A stretch of DNA of 64,000 nucleotides from Aplectana chamaeleonis (lineage: Eukaryota; Nematoda; Chromadorea; Rhabditida; Cosmocercidae), in contig JAPDOI010000122.1 in the NCBI GenBank assembly GCA_029168955.1, forward strand, positions 712,501 through 776,500, read 5' to 3'. This document shows, in pieces, positions 10,430-20,333 of the stretch (the stretch's first letter is position 1; each line of letters opens with the position of its first letter). The notes beneath the pieces were generated by a model. The model was not told the origin of the DNA, ran no database searches, and was given only the letters and a program-made list of their open reading frames with translations. Both the position numbers and the translations under genes were made by a program.

Positions 10430-12596
10430 CATCAGAAACAAGAAGCACTTTTCACGACGTTCCGATGACGTCATCAGAAGCCCGAAGCATTTTTCACGAC
10501 GTTCCGATGACGTCATCAGAAGACCGAAGCACTTTTGGGACTATCCTAGACGGGGGGGGAGGGGGCACCCACGATTTTCTCATGAAAATGAAAGGAAAAC
10601 CTGATAAAAGATGCTTGATGCTGCTATCAATCATTGTTGTTGATGAAGTTCTGTAGAACTACTTCGATGCGTAGCGTTATAGATCGGTAGTTCATTTCAT
10701 TTCTGACTCGAATCTTCACGACGTCTAGATGACGCCACCAGAAGCCCGAACCCCCTTTTACGACGTCCCGATGACGTCATCAGAAGCCCGAAGCACTTTT
10801 CACGATGTCCCGATGACGTCATCAGAAGCCCGGAGCACTTTTCACGACGTCCCGATGACGTCATCAGAAACTCGAAGCACTTTTCACGACGCCCCGATGA
10901 CGTCATCAGAAGCCCGGAGCACTTTTCACGATTTTCCGATGACGTCATCAGAAGCCCGGAGCACTTTTCACGACGTCCCGATGACGTCATCAGAAACTCG
11001 AAGCACTTTTCACGACGCCCCGATGACGTCATTAGAAGCCCGAAGCACTTTTCACGACGTCTAGATGACGCCATCAGAAGCCCGAAGCCCTTTTCACGAC
11101 GTCCCGATGACGTCATCAGAAGCCCGAAGCACTTCTCACGACGTTTAGATGACGCCATCAGAAGCTCGAAGCCCTTTTCACGACGTCCCGATGACGTGAT
11201 CAGAAGCGCGAAGCACTTTTCACGACGTCCTGATGACGTCATCAGAAGCCCGGAGCATTTTCCACGACGTCCCAATGACGGCATCAGAAGCTCGAAGCCC
11301 TTTTCACGACGTCCCGATGACGTCATCAGAAGCGCGAAGCACTTTTCACGACGTCCTGATGACGTCATCAGAAGCCCGGAGCATTTTCCACGACGTCCCA
11401 ATGACGTCATCAGAAGCCCGAAGCACTTTTCACGACGTCCCAATGACGTCATCAGAAGCCCGAAGCACTTCTCACGACGTCCCAATGACGTCATCAGAAG
11501 CCCAAAGCCCTTTTCACGACGTCCCGATGACGTCATCAGAAGCCCGGAGCACTTCTCACGACGTCTAGATGACGGCATCAGAAGCTCGAAGCCCTTTTCA
11601 CGACGTCCCGATGACGTCATCAGAAGCGCGAAGCACTTTCACGACGTCCTGATGACGTCATCAGAAGCCCGGAGCATTTTCCACGACGTCCCAATGACGT
11701 CATCAGAAGCCCGAAGCACTTTTCACGACGTCCCAATGACGTCATCAGAAGCCCGAAGCACTTCTCACGACGTCTAGATGACGCCATCAGAAGCCCAAAG
11801 CCCTTTTCACGACGTCCCGATGACGTCATCAGAAGCCCGGAGCACTTCTCACGACGTCTAGATGACGCCATCAGAAGCTCGAAGCCCTTTTCACGACGTC
11901 CCGATGACGTGATCAGAAGCGCGAAGCACTTTTCACGACGTCCTGATGGCGTCATCAGAAGCCCGGAGCATTTTCCACGACGTCCCAATGACGTCATCAG
12001 AAGCCCGAAGCACTTTTCACGACGTCCTGATGACGTCATCAGAAGCACGAAGCACTTTCCACGACGTCCCGATGACGTCATCAGAAGCCCGGAGCATTTT
12101 CCACGACGTCCCAATGACGTCATCAGAAGCCCGAAGCACTTTTCACGACGTCCCAATGACGTCATCAGAAGCCCGAAGCACTTTTGACGACGTCCCGATG
12201 ACGTGATCAGAAGCCCAAAGCCCTTTTCACGACGTCCCGATGACGTCATCAGAAGCCCGGAGCACTTCTCACGACGTCTAGATGACGCCATCAGAAGCTC
12301 GAAGCCCTTTTCACGACGTCCCGATGACGTGATCAGAAGCGCGAAGCACTTTTCACGACGTCCTGATGACGTCATCAGAAGCCCGGAGCATTTTCCACGA
12401 CGTCCCAATGACGTCATCAGAAGCCCGAAGCACTTTTCACGACGTCCTGATGACGTCATCAGAAGCACGAAGCACTTTCCACGACGTCCCGATGACGTCA
12501 TCAGAAGCCCGGAGCATTTTCCACGACGTCCCAATGACGTCATCAGAAGCCCGAAGCACTTTCCACGACGTCCCGATGACGTCATCAGAATCCCCA
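10430..12596. repeat. 42-bp satellite with TGACGTCA in nearly every unit
   Basis: The basic unit is 42 bp: it contains GATGACGTCATCAGAAG, then GAAGCACTTTTCACGACG. There are about 44 units in the main array (from about 10726), plus two and a half units at 10430-10530 before a roughly 195-bp unique interruption. Because 42 is a multiple of three and units lack stops, long artefactual ORFs exist on both strands (14-residue repeats beginning MTSSEARS on plus and MTSSGRRE on minus). Higher-order structure is visible: 11881-12180 recurs 420 bp (10 units) later at 12301 with only a few differences. The array lies in bag-1 intron 3, about 0.8 kb downstream of exon 3. Confidence 0.95.
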
Positions 12597-13381
12597 CTCA
12601 CCTACAAATCGATTAATTACCAGCCCACGTACGCCTACCAACTTACCTGTCTGCCAAGTTGATTGCCTGCTACCATTGGCAGTGGCTATCAGCAGTGAGG
12701 ACTGAAAAGCGTGACGGCCTACGGCCCACGGCCCACGGCCTACGGCGCACACCATGAAATTTTCTTAAGCTTTCGGGCTCACAACTTTGTTATTTGTAAA
12801 CCGATTTTGCTGAAATTTGGACAGCAGGTGTCTTCTGGACCCCTTCACTTATATCCAGAAGGAAATCTTCAGAAATTTTGTTTCAAAGATTTTATAATCT
12901 ATTTTATGAAATTCTAAGTGATCACAAGGCCTAGGCAAAACCAAACCTCTCCAGCCGCTTCGCGGCTGGAGCGATTAAAAGGTGAGAAATTTTCTTATCA
13001 GCGAAACACACGAACTTATCCGGGAAAGGTGAAATGGAGTGGTTATCGACGAGAAATCGATCAGTTGTGAAAGACGCACTCGTCATAAACAATTGAGTAG
13101 CTTTCTTGCATCTTAACTGTATGTTACTTGCGTCTTTGTGGTCTCTTCCGAAAGACGCACTTACCATACACGCCACCTCGAATGTTACTTGCGTCTTTCG
13201 AACGTGCAAGTGACAAGAAGTGACGTTTTCGACCCTGTAAAGACGCATGTAACAAAGAATCGGGCTGATTAGACGCAACAAGCTAGTCTGGGAAGTTCTG
13301 AGCACACAATCAAATAAAAACACAATATTCATGTCTGAGGGTGTATTGTGCCTTTAAGTAGAGCAATTCTCAGAAAAATAC
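12597..13381. other. intron 3 stretch with an AAAGGCACAATAC MITE ending next to exon 3
   Basis: 13.0-13.35 kb carries GACGCAAGTAAC-type repeats and ends CAATATTCATGTCTGAGGGTG..GTGCC just before TTAA at 13354-13357. This matches the diverged copy near 2055-2245. Only about 25 bp separate its end from the exon 3 donor. No coding sequence was recognised. Confidence 0.45.
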
Positions 13382-13499
13382 CGTCAAGGAAGTTCAGCTC
13401 CATCGCTTTCAAATCTGTTTCTATCTGCTCGTGTTGTTTCTGTAGATCAACCAGGTTAGCCTTCTCATAAGAAACCAGGGCAGAAAACCCGGGGTCATC
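13382..13499 (-). CDS. bag-1: bag-1 exon 3: linker and first BAG helix
   Basis: A 118-nt exon. Acceptor TTATTTCAG stands directly before GAT GAC at 13499; the donor is G|GTATTT at 13382/13381. It encodes 39 residues plus one base, including DDPGFSALVSYEKANLVDLQ and ending LNFLD. This matches the Caenorhabditis BAG-1 segment DDAGFKMLMQYEKHNLSNLQ and a following LERGFLEK-type motif. It starts in phase 0, as exon 2 requires, and ends with a lone G, as exon 4 (TG GAG) requires. The exon is enclosed between the split LINE/Penelope insertion and a MITE, with very little intron of its own on the 3' side. Confidence 0.92.
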
Positions 13500-13812
13500 C
13501 TGAAATAATCCAGATAAATAACCAGGTCTTTACCAGGATGGCTCAAATCATGATGTTTAGTTTTTGGTCTGAGAATAGGCTGCTCATTTTTCTCCACCCA
13601 TTATGTATGATTTCAAGACTACATATTTTTAATGTTAATGTTTGCTTTCGAGATTTCGAGCCTCTGAACATCTATCCTCCTTGGATTTCATGGCTTTCTT
13701 TCGTTTCAGTAGCGATCGCGTCCTTCATATTCGCGGTAGAAGTCACGAGGCGTCAGGTCATTAATGTAGCTGACGCTGGATCCAAGATGTTCAACCTAAG
13801 CGTGGTGGATCT

Positions 13813-14160
13813 GTGGAGTCGACGTATGGAGGCTCATCAAACGAACATCAATCACTCCATGTGGTTTTTTCGTATTGGAAGTGTAGATGGCTGGCCGCTA
13901 CACTCCTCTGTATTCTACTTCTACGAGCTGGCGTCGAGAGGAATCCGGGACCGCGCAGCAAGGCACCACGATATCCCTGCTGTCACTGCGGGCTACCTGC
14001 GCAACATGCAAGCATTCAATGTGGTGGTTGCCTTGACTGGGTGCACCTCAAATGTTCGGGATTGTCCAGCTATGATGACTACACTAATGCTTACTGTCAG
14101 ATTGTTTACTGTCAGAACCATGTCAGATTTTGCATCAATGGAATTCACAAAATGAACTAA
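13813..14160 (+). pseudogene. LINE N-terminus: 2A-like motif plus PHD finger (truncated)
   Basis: Residues 40-47 read GVERNPGP (13930-13953), preceded by a leucine-rich LLCILLLRA run, the arrangement of 2A-like peptides that cause ribosome skipping between G and P. The canonical motif has D before V; here it is G. A PHD-type finger follows (YPCCHCG, then CGGCLDWVHLKCSGL). The reading frame enters the Penelope repeat at 14118 and ends after 115 codons. The endonuclease that should follow resumes at 19682. Upstream, 13538-13810 is open in another frame and may be 5' UTR. Confidence 0.75.
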
Positions 14161-14428
14161 ACATTAGATTTGTACAATAATACCATTCTACCGTTTGCGT
14201 ATAATAATTGAAATAAAAGCTCCTAGCTACCTTCTTCACTGAAGAGCCCCGGGGTAGCTAGAGATATGAATTGTTTGAAGACAGGGGCGAAACAATTCAT
14301 ATCTGAAATTATTCTGATCTATTCTATATTTAATAACATTCCATTCCAGTTACCAATTACCGATTAATATTCAGTGGCACAGGAAAAAAAAACAAAGGGA
14401 ACCGACAATGGAGTATTTTTCTTAATTG
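14118..14428 (+). repeat. left pseudo-LTR of the Penelope-like element
   Basis: Nearly identical to 19368-19681. It contains two nested hairpins: CTAGCTACC/GGTAGCTAG (14223-14261) and a perfect 14-bp stem GATATGAATTGTTT/AAACAATTCATATC (14263-14303). CTGAAGA (14239-14245), GCCCC, GGGGC (14284-14288) and GAAAC (14289-14293) occur in hammerhead-core order. Pseudo-LTRs of Penelope-like elements are known to carry hammerhead ribozymes, but I could not close stems I and III. Confidence 0.75.
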
Positions 14429-14567
14429 ACTTCGCTGGTGTCATGTGGATACTCGAGGGAAACCCGATTCCACTTGTCATCAGTACCCATAGGGGTCAAT
14501 ACTCTATAGTTTCATGAATACATATTGGATCTTTAATCTAACCTCTGATACTCTTTGTTCTGTATTC

Positions 14568-14902
14568 TGGGGTCGTATTCGCCAATAACCCGCCGGGTAC
14601 CCGCCGGGTAGTCGAAGGGTAAATGAGGTGAAATTTCAGTACAAAGGGCGCGCTCCACGGCCACCTCTCGCCTCCCTCGGCTTCCCTCGCGACCGCCGGA
14701 ATTTTTCGAATAGCATACCTGAGGATTAGCTGCTTCGCGATAGAATCTTTATCTTTTCGCAGTGATATCAATACGTAACACAGTTTGCATTTCCATCTTA
14801 CATGGTGTAAGATGGGTTGATCTGCTCCTCTGCCGCGCGCGGTATCATCCCTTCCGCTTCCCTTCGACTACCCTCGGCGGGTTGTTGGCGAATACGACCC
14901 CA
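14568..14902. mobile_element. 335-bp MITE inside the Penelope unit
   Basis: TGGGGTCGTATTCGCCAA is repeated inverted at the right end as TTGGCGAATACGACCCCA, followed inward by CCCGCCG/CGGCGGG and TAGTCGAAGGG/CCCTTCGACTA. No clear target duplication or coding sequence was seen. Confidence 0.7.
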
Positions 14903-15883
14903 TAGTTCGTATCTACTATATTGCACTACTTTCCCGTATCTACTATGCGTAACAGAATAAGGATAAATGATAAATGGGAATGATATGATTGTTCAATCTA
15001 TAAAGCAATAGAATACTACATCATACTATGCTAAATACAGTACTTAACACTACACTTTATTCGATTACTTTGTTAAGAATAAGTTTTCTTTCAAACATTT
15101 GAATTGTTCGATTTGATATCAGTTTACGTTTAATTAGCATTCACCAAACATTCACCTTTGTTTTCTAATTCAGTCTCTTGTCGCACTAGACGATGATTGA
15201 GTTTCACCTCTTCAATAATTATAATAAGAAGAACTGAACAAGTGAATGCTGCACCCAAGGGTGTAGCGAAAGTCTTAGCTTAAATAGTAAGCTCTGACTG
15301 AGCCTATGGCTCTTCCTGTCGCACAAGACAGTCGACTAAGTTGTAGTTTGTCCATTAAACTTGGAAAATTCTTCATAGGTCCTAGATCTCAGTGCACAGT
15401 TGTTGCAGTAACATTATCTCCTTGCTTAATATTTCACATTTTCAATTCCATTTATTTATTTTCATTTTTTGTCTTTTGCAACGTTTTCTTCTTTATTACC
15501 AATCACTCATCTTTTGCTCAAAATTCATTACAACATTTTATAAATAATAAGAAATAAAAAAAACAAAAATCAAAAAAAGTTCTGATTGGCTGGGCCGAAA
15601 ACATTATTACCAACTATACTCTCAAGAGAGGTCCATACCTGTCGTTTAAAAAAAATAGGGATCTCTTTTAATGGGGTTCCAGGGTTTGCCAAATTGGTGG
15701 GTGATGGCTTTAGAACCCAGCTGGAAAGGTCACATACTCATTCAAGTATTTCAGTTACAATAATACACATGATTACATTTTAGGTAACATATTTATGTTG
15801 GCGGTGACCTAGGTGGCAGCCCCATCAAACACCTCATCCCATACAAAAGGTACTTGGTCTGGGCCGGCCTTGTAACCTAATAA

Positions 15884-16447
15884 ATGGTCTGCAACTCATT
15901 CAAGCATTACTTTTACTCATTCAACTTCGGTAATAATAACTCTGCAACCAACTGTAATCCTAATTGTACAATTTGCAATATTATGGACCAAAGCGCTTAC
16001 ATTTTCTCAAATAACTCCAGATTGAAGATACATACTTATATAACAGAAGATCATATTTGTAATAATGAAAACGTGGTTTACTGTCTAACATGTGATAACT
16101 GCAACTACCAATATGTTGGAATCACAACAAGAAAATTAAAATGCAGGATTAAAGAACATTTATTTCATATACGAAAACAAGACACTAACGATTATTTATA
16201 TGATCATTTCAAATCTACTTGTCGAAATTCCACTATATCAGTTTGTACTTTAGACTCGCTTCCTAACAACTGTGACAAATCAGTACTTGCAGATAAAGAA
16301 CTGTTTTGGACTAAATTACTTAACAGTGCATATCCGTTAGGACTTAACGAGAATATTAAAGGTTATGGAAACGTATCTGATATAGCAAACCCTCTCAGAC
16401 ACAAAAATAGTCACCCTTATTATGCGTTACGCATAATTAAACAATGA
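15884..16447 (+). CDS. GIY-YIG endonuclease domain of the Penelope-like element
   Basis: The 187-residue ORF has a cysteine cluster CNPNCTIC near residue 24. The GIY-YIG core follows as NVVYCLTC...CNYQYVGIT, with the conserved arginine in KCRIKEH and a glutamate in ADKELFWTKLL. The spaced CxxC pairs resemble the zinc-binding segment in front of GIY-YIG in Penelope-like proteins. The nuclease nicks target DNA to prime reverse transcription. The ORF ends with TGA at 16445-16447, yet the same frame stays open beyond it to a second TGA at about 16667 and a third at 17123, with no TAA or TAG between. It lies 5' of the RT, the reverse of the canonical order. Confidence 0.85.
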   Translation: MVCNSFKHYFYSFNFGNNNSATNCNPNCTICNIMDQSAYIFSNNSRLKIHTYITEDHICNNENVVYCLTCDNCNYQYVGITTRKLKCRIKEHLFHIRKQDTNDYLYDHFKSTCRNSTISVCTLDSLPNNCDKSVLADKELFWTKLLNSAYPLGLNENIKGYGNVSDIANPLRHKNSHPYYALRIIKQ

Positions 16448-16711
16448 ACAGGAATTGGTCCTAAAAGGAATAAAAATAATAAACAAAACTCGGACATCGA
16501 TGAATTTTTGGCATTCATAAACAACTGCAGTAACGTTTTAGATATCTATAGATATTTACACAGTTTGAAAAAGAACGTGTTAGTTGAGATAAGTTCCCTA
16601 TGTTACAACAACGATTTTCTCTTCAAAATAAATGGAAAAAAGAGACATATTCTGATTTGCTTTCTTTGAAAATTCCATTTTAGTAATGCTGGAAACAGAG
16701 AAAAACCTGCT

Positions 16712-18660
16712 GTGCATAAAAGCTACTTGAATGCAGGTATAAATTACATCCACAGATTTTTGGATATCGTAAACTTTAATAAACTTATCAATAGTGATTA
16801 CATTAGCAACACGATCAGAGACAGCACTAATATCCCACACATACCTTCGAGAATCTTATATAAATACTTATCCCCATTCTCGCAACAAATTCTTAATTAT
16901 AATCTTCTCTTGAGAACTTTGAATCTCGATGATCTCGTTACATATCTTAGACAGGATTGTGCTTGTAACGATCCCGCATACACACCGTTTATCGATATCA
17001 ATCATGGACATATAGTGAGTAGGGATCTCGCTATCATTCAAGATCAAGGGTTACGGAAACTCTTAACTTTTGGCACCAAATACATACAAACGAGACATCT
17101 ATACATGGATAGATACTTTTATTGAGAACCACGAACAAAAAATTGTAAGTAAATACAGAATTAATGACCCATACGTTTTGAATACATACAATAAACGTCT
17201 GGCTCCGAACTAATATGAGAAATAGATTCAAGCCGCTCTTGTATCAAAGAAATTTAAACGACGAATACCTGTATAATTTTGATAGGAATTATTTAATGAC
17301 ACTGAAGAATAGTTTCGTGATATACCCATTTGACAACAAAGCCGCTAACAATTACAGTTTTATTTGCAAAAAATACTATCTACAAATAATATCCAAGGAA
17401 ATGGGTATTATTTACGAAAACAACTCACTCAACATCAGAGATAGTAATGAGACACGCGCGAAATACGACGAAGAAACACCAGATGTCCTTTCCAATAGGT
17501 ATGCATCACTTTTTAACAATATGAAATCACAAACATTCTCAAATCCGAATATACCGCTTATTTATGCTGTTCCGAAACTACATAAAAATCCTACCAAGTT
17601 CAGATTTATAACAGGAGATCGCAACGGTATTAAGAAACCTTTGGCGGTTGAATTGAAGACTATATTCACTTTCATCAAAGATCATTTCAAAAAATACTGT
17701 AAAGCTGTAAGAAATCGAAATCAAAATTTCATCGAATATTGGTCGATTGACGACATTAATATAAGCAACAAGCTTGTTGACATACAAATGGACAACAAAA
17801 AACTTTTTTCGGCAGATTTTACCACTATGTTTACGAATTTGCCACATAACACAATAGTCCAGAATGTTAAGAAGTTACTACACATTCGTTTCAAGAACGC
17901 GGATAAAAAATACATTGCATTTAATGGACACAAAAACATTTTTTACACCAACGAAATCAATCGTTCTAATTACAGATACTACAATATAACAGATTTATTA
18001 TATTTCACTGATTATTTACTCAAGAACAGTTTCTGCAGCTTTGGACAAACTGTTTATAAACAAATTAATGGTGTGCCACAAGGAGGTAATTTCAGCCCTT
18101 TGTTAGCAGACTTAACACTATCCATTTTTGAAATGAATATTCAATTGAAAGCATTTCTCACCACATATCATTTTATCCCTTCAGATATATGGACGATATA
18201 CTTGTAATACATAATTCTGATGAAAATCATATTTATAACAAACTTCAGTACATATACAAAAACACACTGAATTTAAAAAAAACTCATTTCAACGAATACC
18301 ACTGTAACTATCTGGATTTAGATTTGAAAATAGTTAACAATGCTATTATAACCAGACCTTTTAATAAGACAGACAACTACGATTTCAAAGTCATAAGATT
18401 CCCCCATTTTCATTCCAACATTTCAATTAAAATCAAGTATTCTGTAATTTATACAGAAGTTCTGAGAATAGCACGTACATCAAGTTTGTAACCCGATTTC
18501 ATAAAACGCGTCAAAATGTTGAAAATGTACTTAATAGTAATTGTTTTCCGGAACATATAATATATAACAATATTCTGAAATGTATAAACAGGAACACATT
18601 CATACTACTCAAGTACGGATTATATAATAAATTCAAACAATTTTATAACATGGTAAAGCA
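16712..18660 (+). pseudogene. Penelope-like reverse transcriptase, frameshifted
   Basis: The N-terminal part is at 16712-17125. The main RT ORF at 17215-18207 has PLIYAVPKLHKNPTKFRFIT (RT2 region), FSADFTTMFTNLP (RT3/A) and INGVPQGGNFSPLLADL (RT4/B). The catalytic YMDDILVIHN lies in an overlapping frame (18189-18491), followed by CNYLDLDLK. The same strand remains alignable to about 18660 (stop TGA after MVKQVF). At least three frame changes separate the blocks, so the copy is decayed. No GIY-YIG follows the RT. Confidence 0.85.
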
Positions 18661-18829
18661 AGTTTTCTGATCTTATCACATAAAAATTTATTTACTATCA
18701 AAAGTATCAAAGTAATAGTGGAGAAGCTAAACAAGTATAGTTCATGTTTCTATCTCATGGAGTTTTTGGTGGCTGCTTCACATATACTTGTGGAGCTTAT
18801 TTCCCATTGATGATGAGTGCAAAATTTTA

Positions 18830-19215
18830 ACATCTATTCTTCTCCTTTCTCTTTCTTTCTCTTTAGACTTCACCTCTTTTCTCCAATTCCTTCCTTTCCA
18901 TCCTCCTTTTCCGTTCAATTCCTTTTTCCCTCACCTTCTTCTCTCTCTGCGTTCTTTTTTACATTATCTTTTCTCGCTCTTCCTCGTTCTTTCTTCTCTC
19001 TTTTTATTCATCTGAATGTTTTTTTCATCCTTCTTTTTCTTTGCTGGACTTTGCTTCTTTATTCTTCTTTTCCTTCTTTCCTTCGTTCTTTTCTTTTTTT
19101 CTCTTCTTTCTTTTCTTCTTTCCCTCCTTCCTTTTTTTCACTCCTTTCTTTTTTTTCTCCTTTTTTCTTTCTATCTATCCCTTTATGTGCGCCTCTATTT
19201 TCACACTTTTCCTCA
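18830..19215 (+). repeat. pyrimidine-rich tract (CTT/TTC)
   Basis: About 385 bp of almost pure C and T on the plus strand, with irregular CTTT/TTCC blocks. Three overlapping ORFs rich in F, L and S are by-products. It belongs to the 3' region of the Penelope-like element and could form triplex (H-)DNA. Confidence 0.8.
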
Positions 19216-19367
19216 ATATATTCTTGGAGTTAAAATCAAAAATCAAAACTGAATTAAAATTAGAGTCACTAGCTAGTTTGCAATTAATTGTTATCCAAGG
19301 ATGAGGGGGAGTCCCTGGAACTTTGTTCCTAGATTGACGATCTCTCGGAGGATAACAACACGAAAGC

Positions 19368-19681
19368 CCATGTCAGATTTTGCATCAATGGAATTCACAA
19401 AATGAACTAAACATTTGATTTGTACAATAATACCATTCTACCGTTTGCGTATAATAATTGAAATACAAGCTCCTAGCTACCTTCTTCACTGAAGAGCCCC
19501 GGGGTAGCTAGAGATATGAATTGTCTGAAGACAGGGGCGAAACAATTCATATCTGAAGTTATTCTGATCTATTCTATATTTAATAACATTCCATTCCAGT
19601 TACCGATTACCGATTAATATTCAGTGGCACAGGAATAAAAAAAAACAAACGGAACCGACAATTGAGTATTTTTCTTAATTG
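19368..19681 (+). repeat. right pseudo-LTR of the Penelope-like element
   Basis: Direct copy of 14118-14428. At its right border the LINE endonuclease resumes immediately (GCTCTGTAAATCCTCC, encoding the stretch before SIYQLNINGLRAK). In this copy the second hairpin loop reads GTCTGAAGACAGGGGCGAAAC, so CTGAAGA occurs a second time, directly before GGGGCGAAAC. Confidence 0.8.
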
Positions 19682-20310
19682 CTCTGTAAATCCTCCTAGG
19701 GTTCCTCAACATTGTCTAAGCATTTATCAACTCAATATAAATGGCCTGCGTGCCAAACTTGCTGAACTCACAGTGTATGTAGATCGCACTCAGCCTGATG
19801 TCATTCTCCTGCAGGAGACCAAGCTTAGCACATGTTCCTCCTCCCTCCCCCGTCTCCCCGGTTATTTCTCCTATCATATTCCACGTACTTCCCATGGCGG
19901 TGGTATTTCAACGTTTATAAAATCATTCATCCCTTCTCACATTATTGCTCTTCCCAATGATGATGTTCTTGAATGTCTTGGAATCATATTGTATTACAAA
20001 GTGGCCCCCTTGATATTGTCAATGTCTATATACCCCCCACCACATTCTGTCCCAATGCGTTTGACCCCACAAATTACTTACATGATGTCCATGCTGCCTT
20101 ATCTTCAAGTTCGGGTGTAGTAGCTGGTGATTTTAATGCTCATTCTCCTTCGTAGTTTTCTCCTCTAGAGCCTGACAATAGAGGTGAACTCATTGAGCTT
20201 TTCGCTGATGATTGTAATCTTGTTCCCATCAATGAGGATTCTCCCACTCGTCTTCCAGCGGTGGGCAGACCCTCCTCACCCGATATCACGTTTGTATCAT
20301 CTTCGCTAGC
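19662..20310 (+). pseudogene. LINE AP-type endonuclease (copy B), broken
   Basis: Motifs of the apurinic-type endonuclease are visible: LNINGL, LLQETK, then in a second frame VVAGDFNAHSP and further on SPDITF and ASDHLH. There is a frameshift near 20000 and stops at about 20153 and 20327, so the enzyme is not intact. This is the domain that would nick target DNA for the LINE. Confidence 0.75.
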
Positions 20311-20333
20311 TATTTCCTGTAACTGTTAAGACG

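Larger units (their letters stand above)
14118..19681 (+). mobile_element. Penelope-like element with direct terminal repeats and N-terminal GIY-YIG
   Basis: Two direct copies of about 312 bp (14118-14428 and 19368-19681, few differences) enclose GIY-YIG and reverse transcriptase ORFs. This matches the pseudo-LTR organisation known for Penelope-like elements. In the known canonical order GIY-YIG follows RT; here it comes first, as in the permuted Naiad/Chlamys group described by Craig and colleagues in 2021. The unit also holds a MITE (14568-14902) and a long pyrimidine-rich tract (18830-19210). Confidence 0.8.

Noticed and set aside
10430..12596. CRISPR-like array
   Set aside because: Units are contiguous with no unique spacers, and the genome is eukaryotic; this is a satellite.
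10697..12597. Long ORFs on both strands (over 300 codons each) made of 14-residue repeats
   Set aside because: They are by-products of a 42-bp stop-free tandem repeat; both strands are open equally and frames drift where a unit has a 1-bp deletion (near 11637).
18788..19304. Overlapping F/L/S-rich ORFs as membrane proteins
   Set aside because: They translate a pyrimidine-rich tract in three frames and have no other support.
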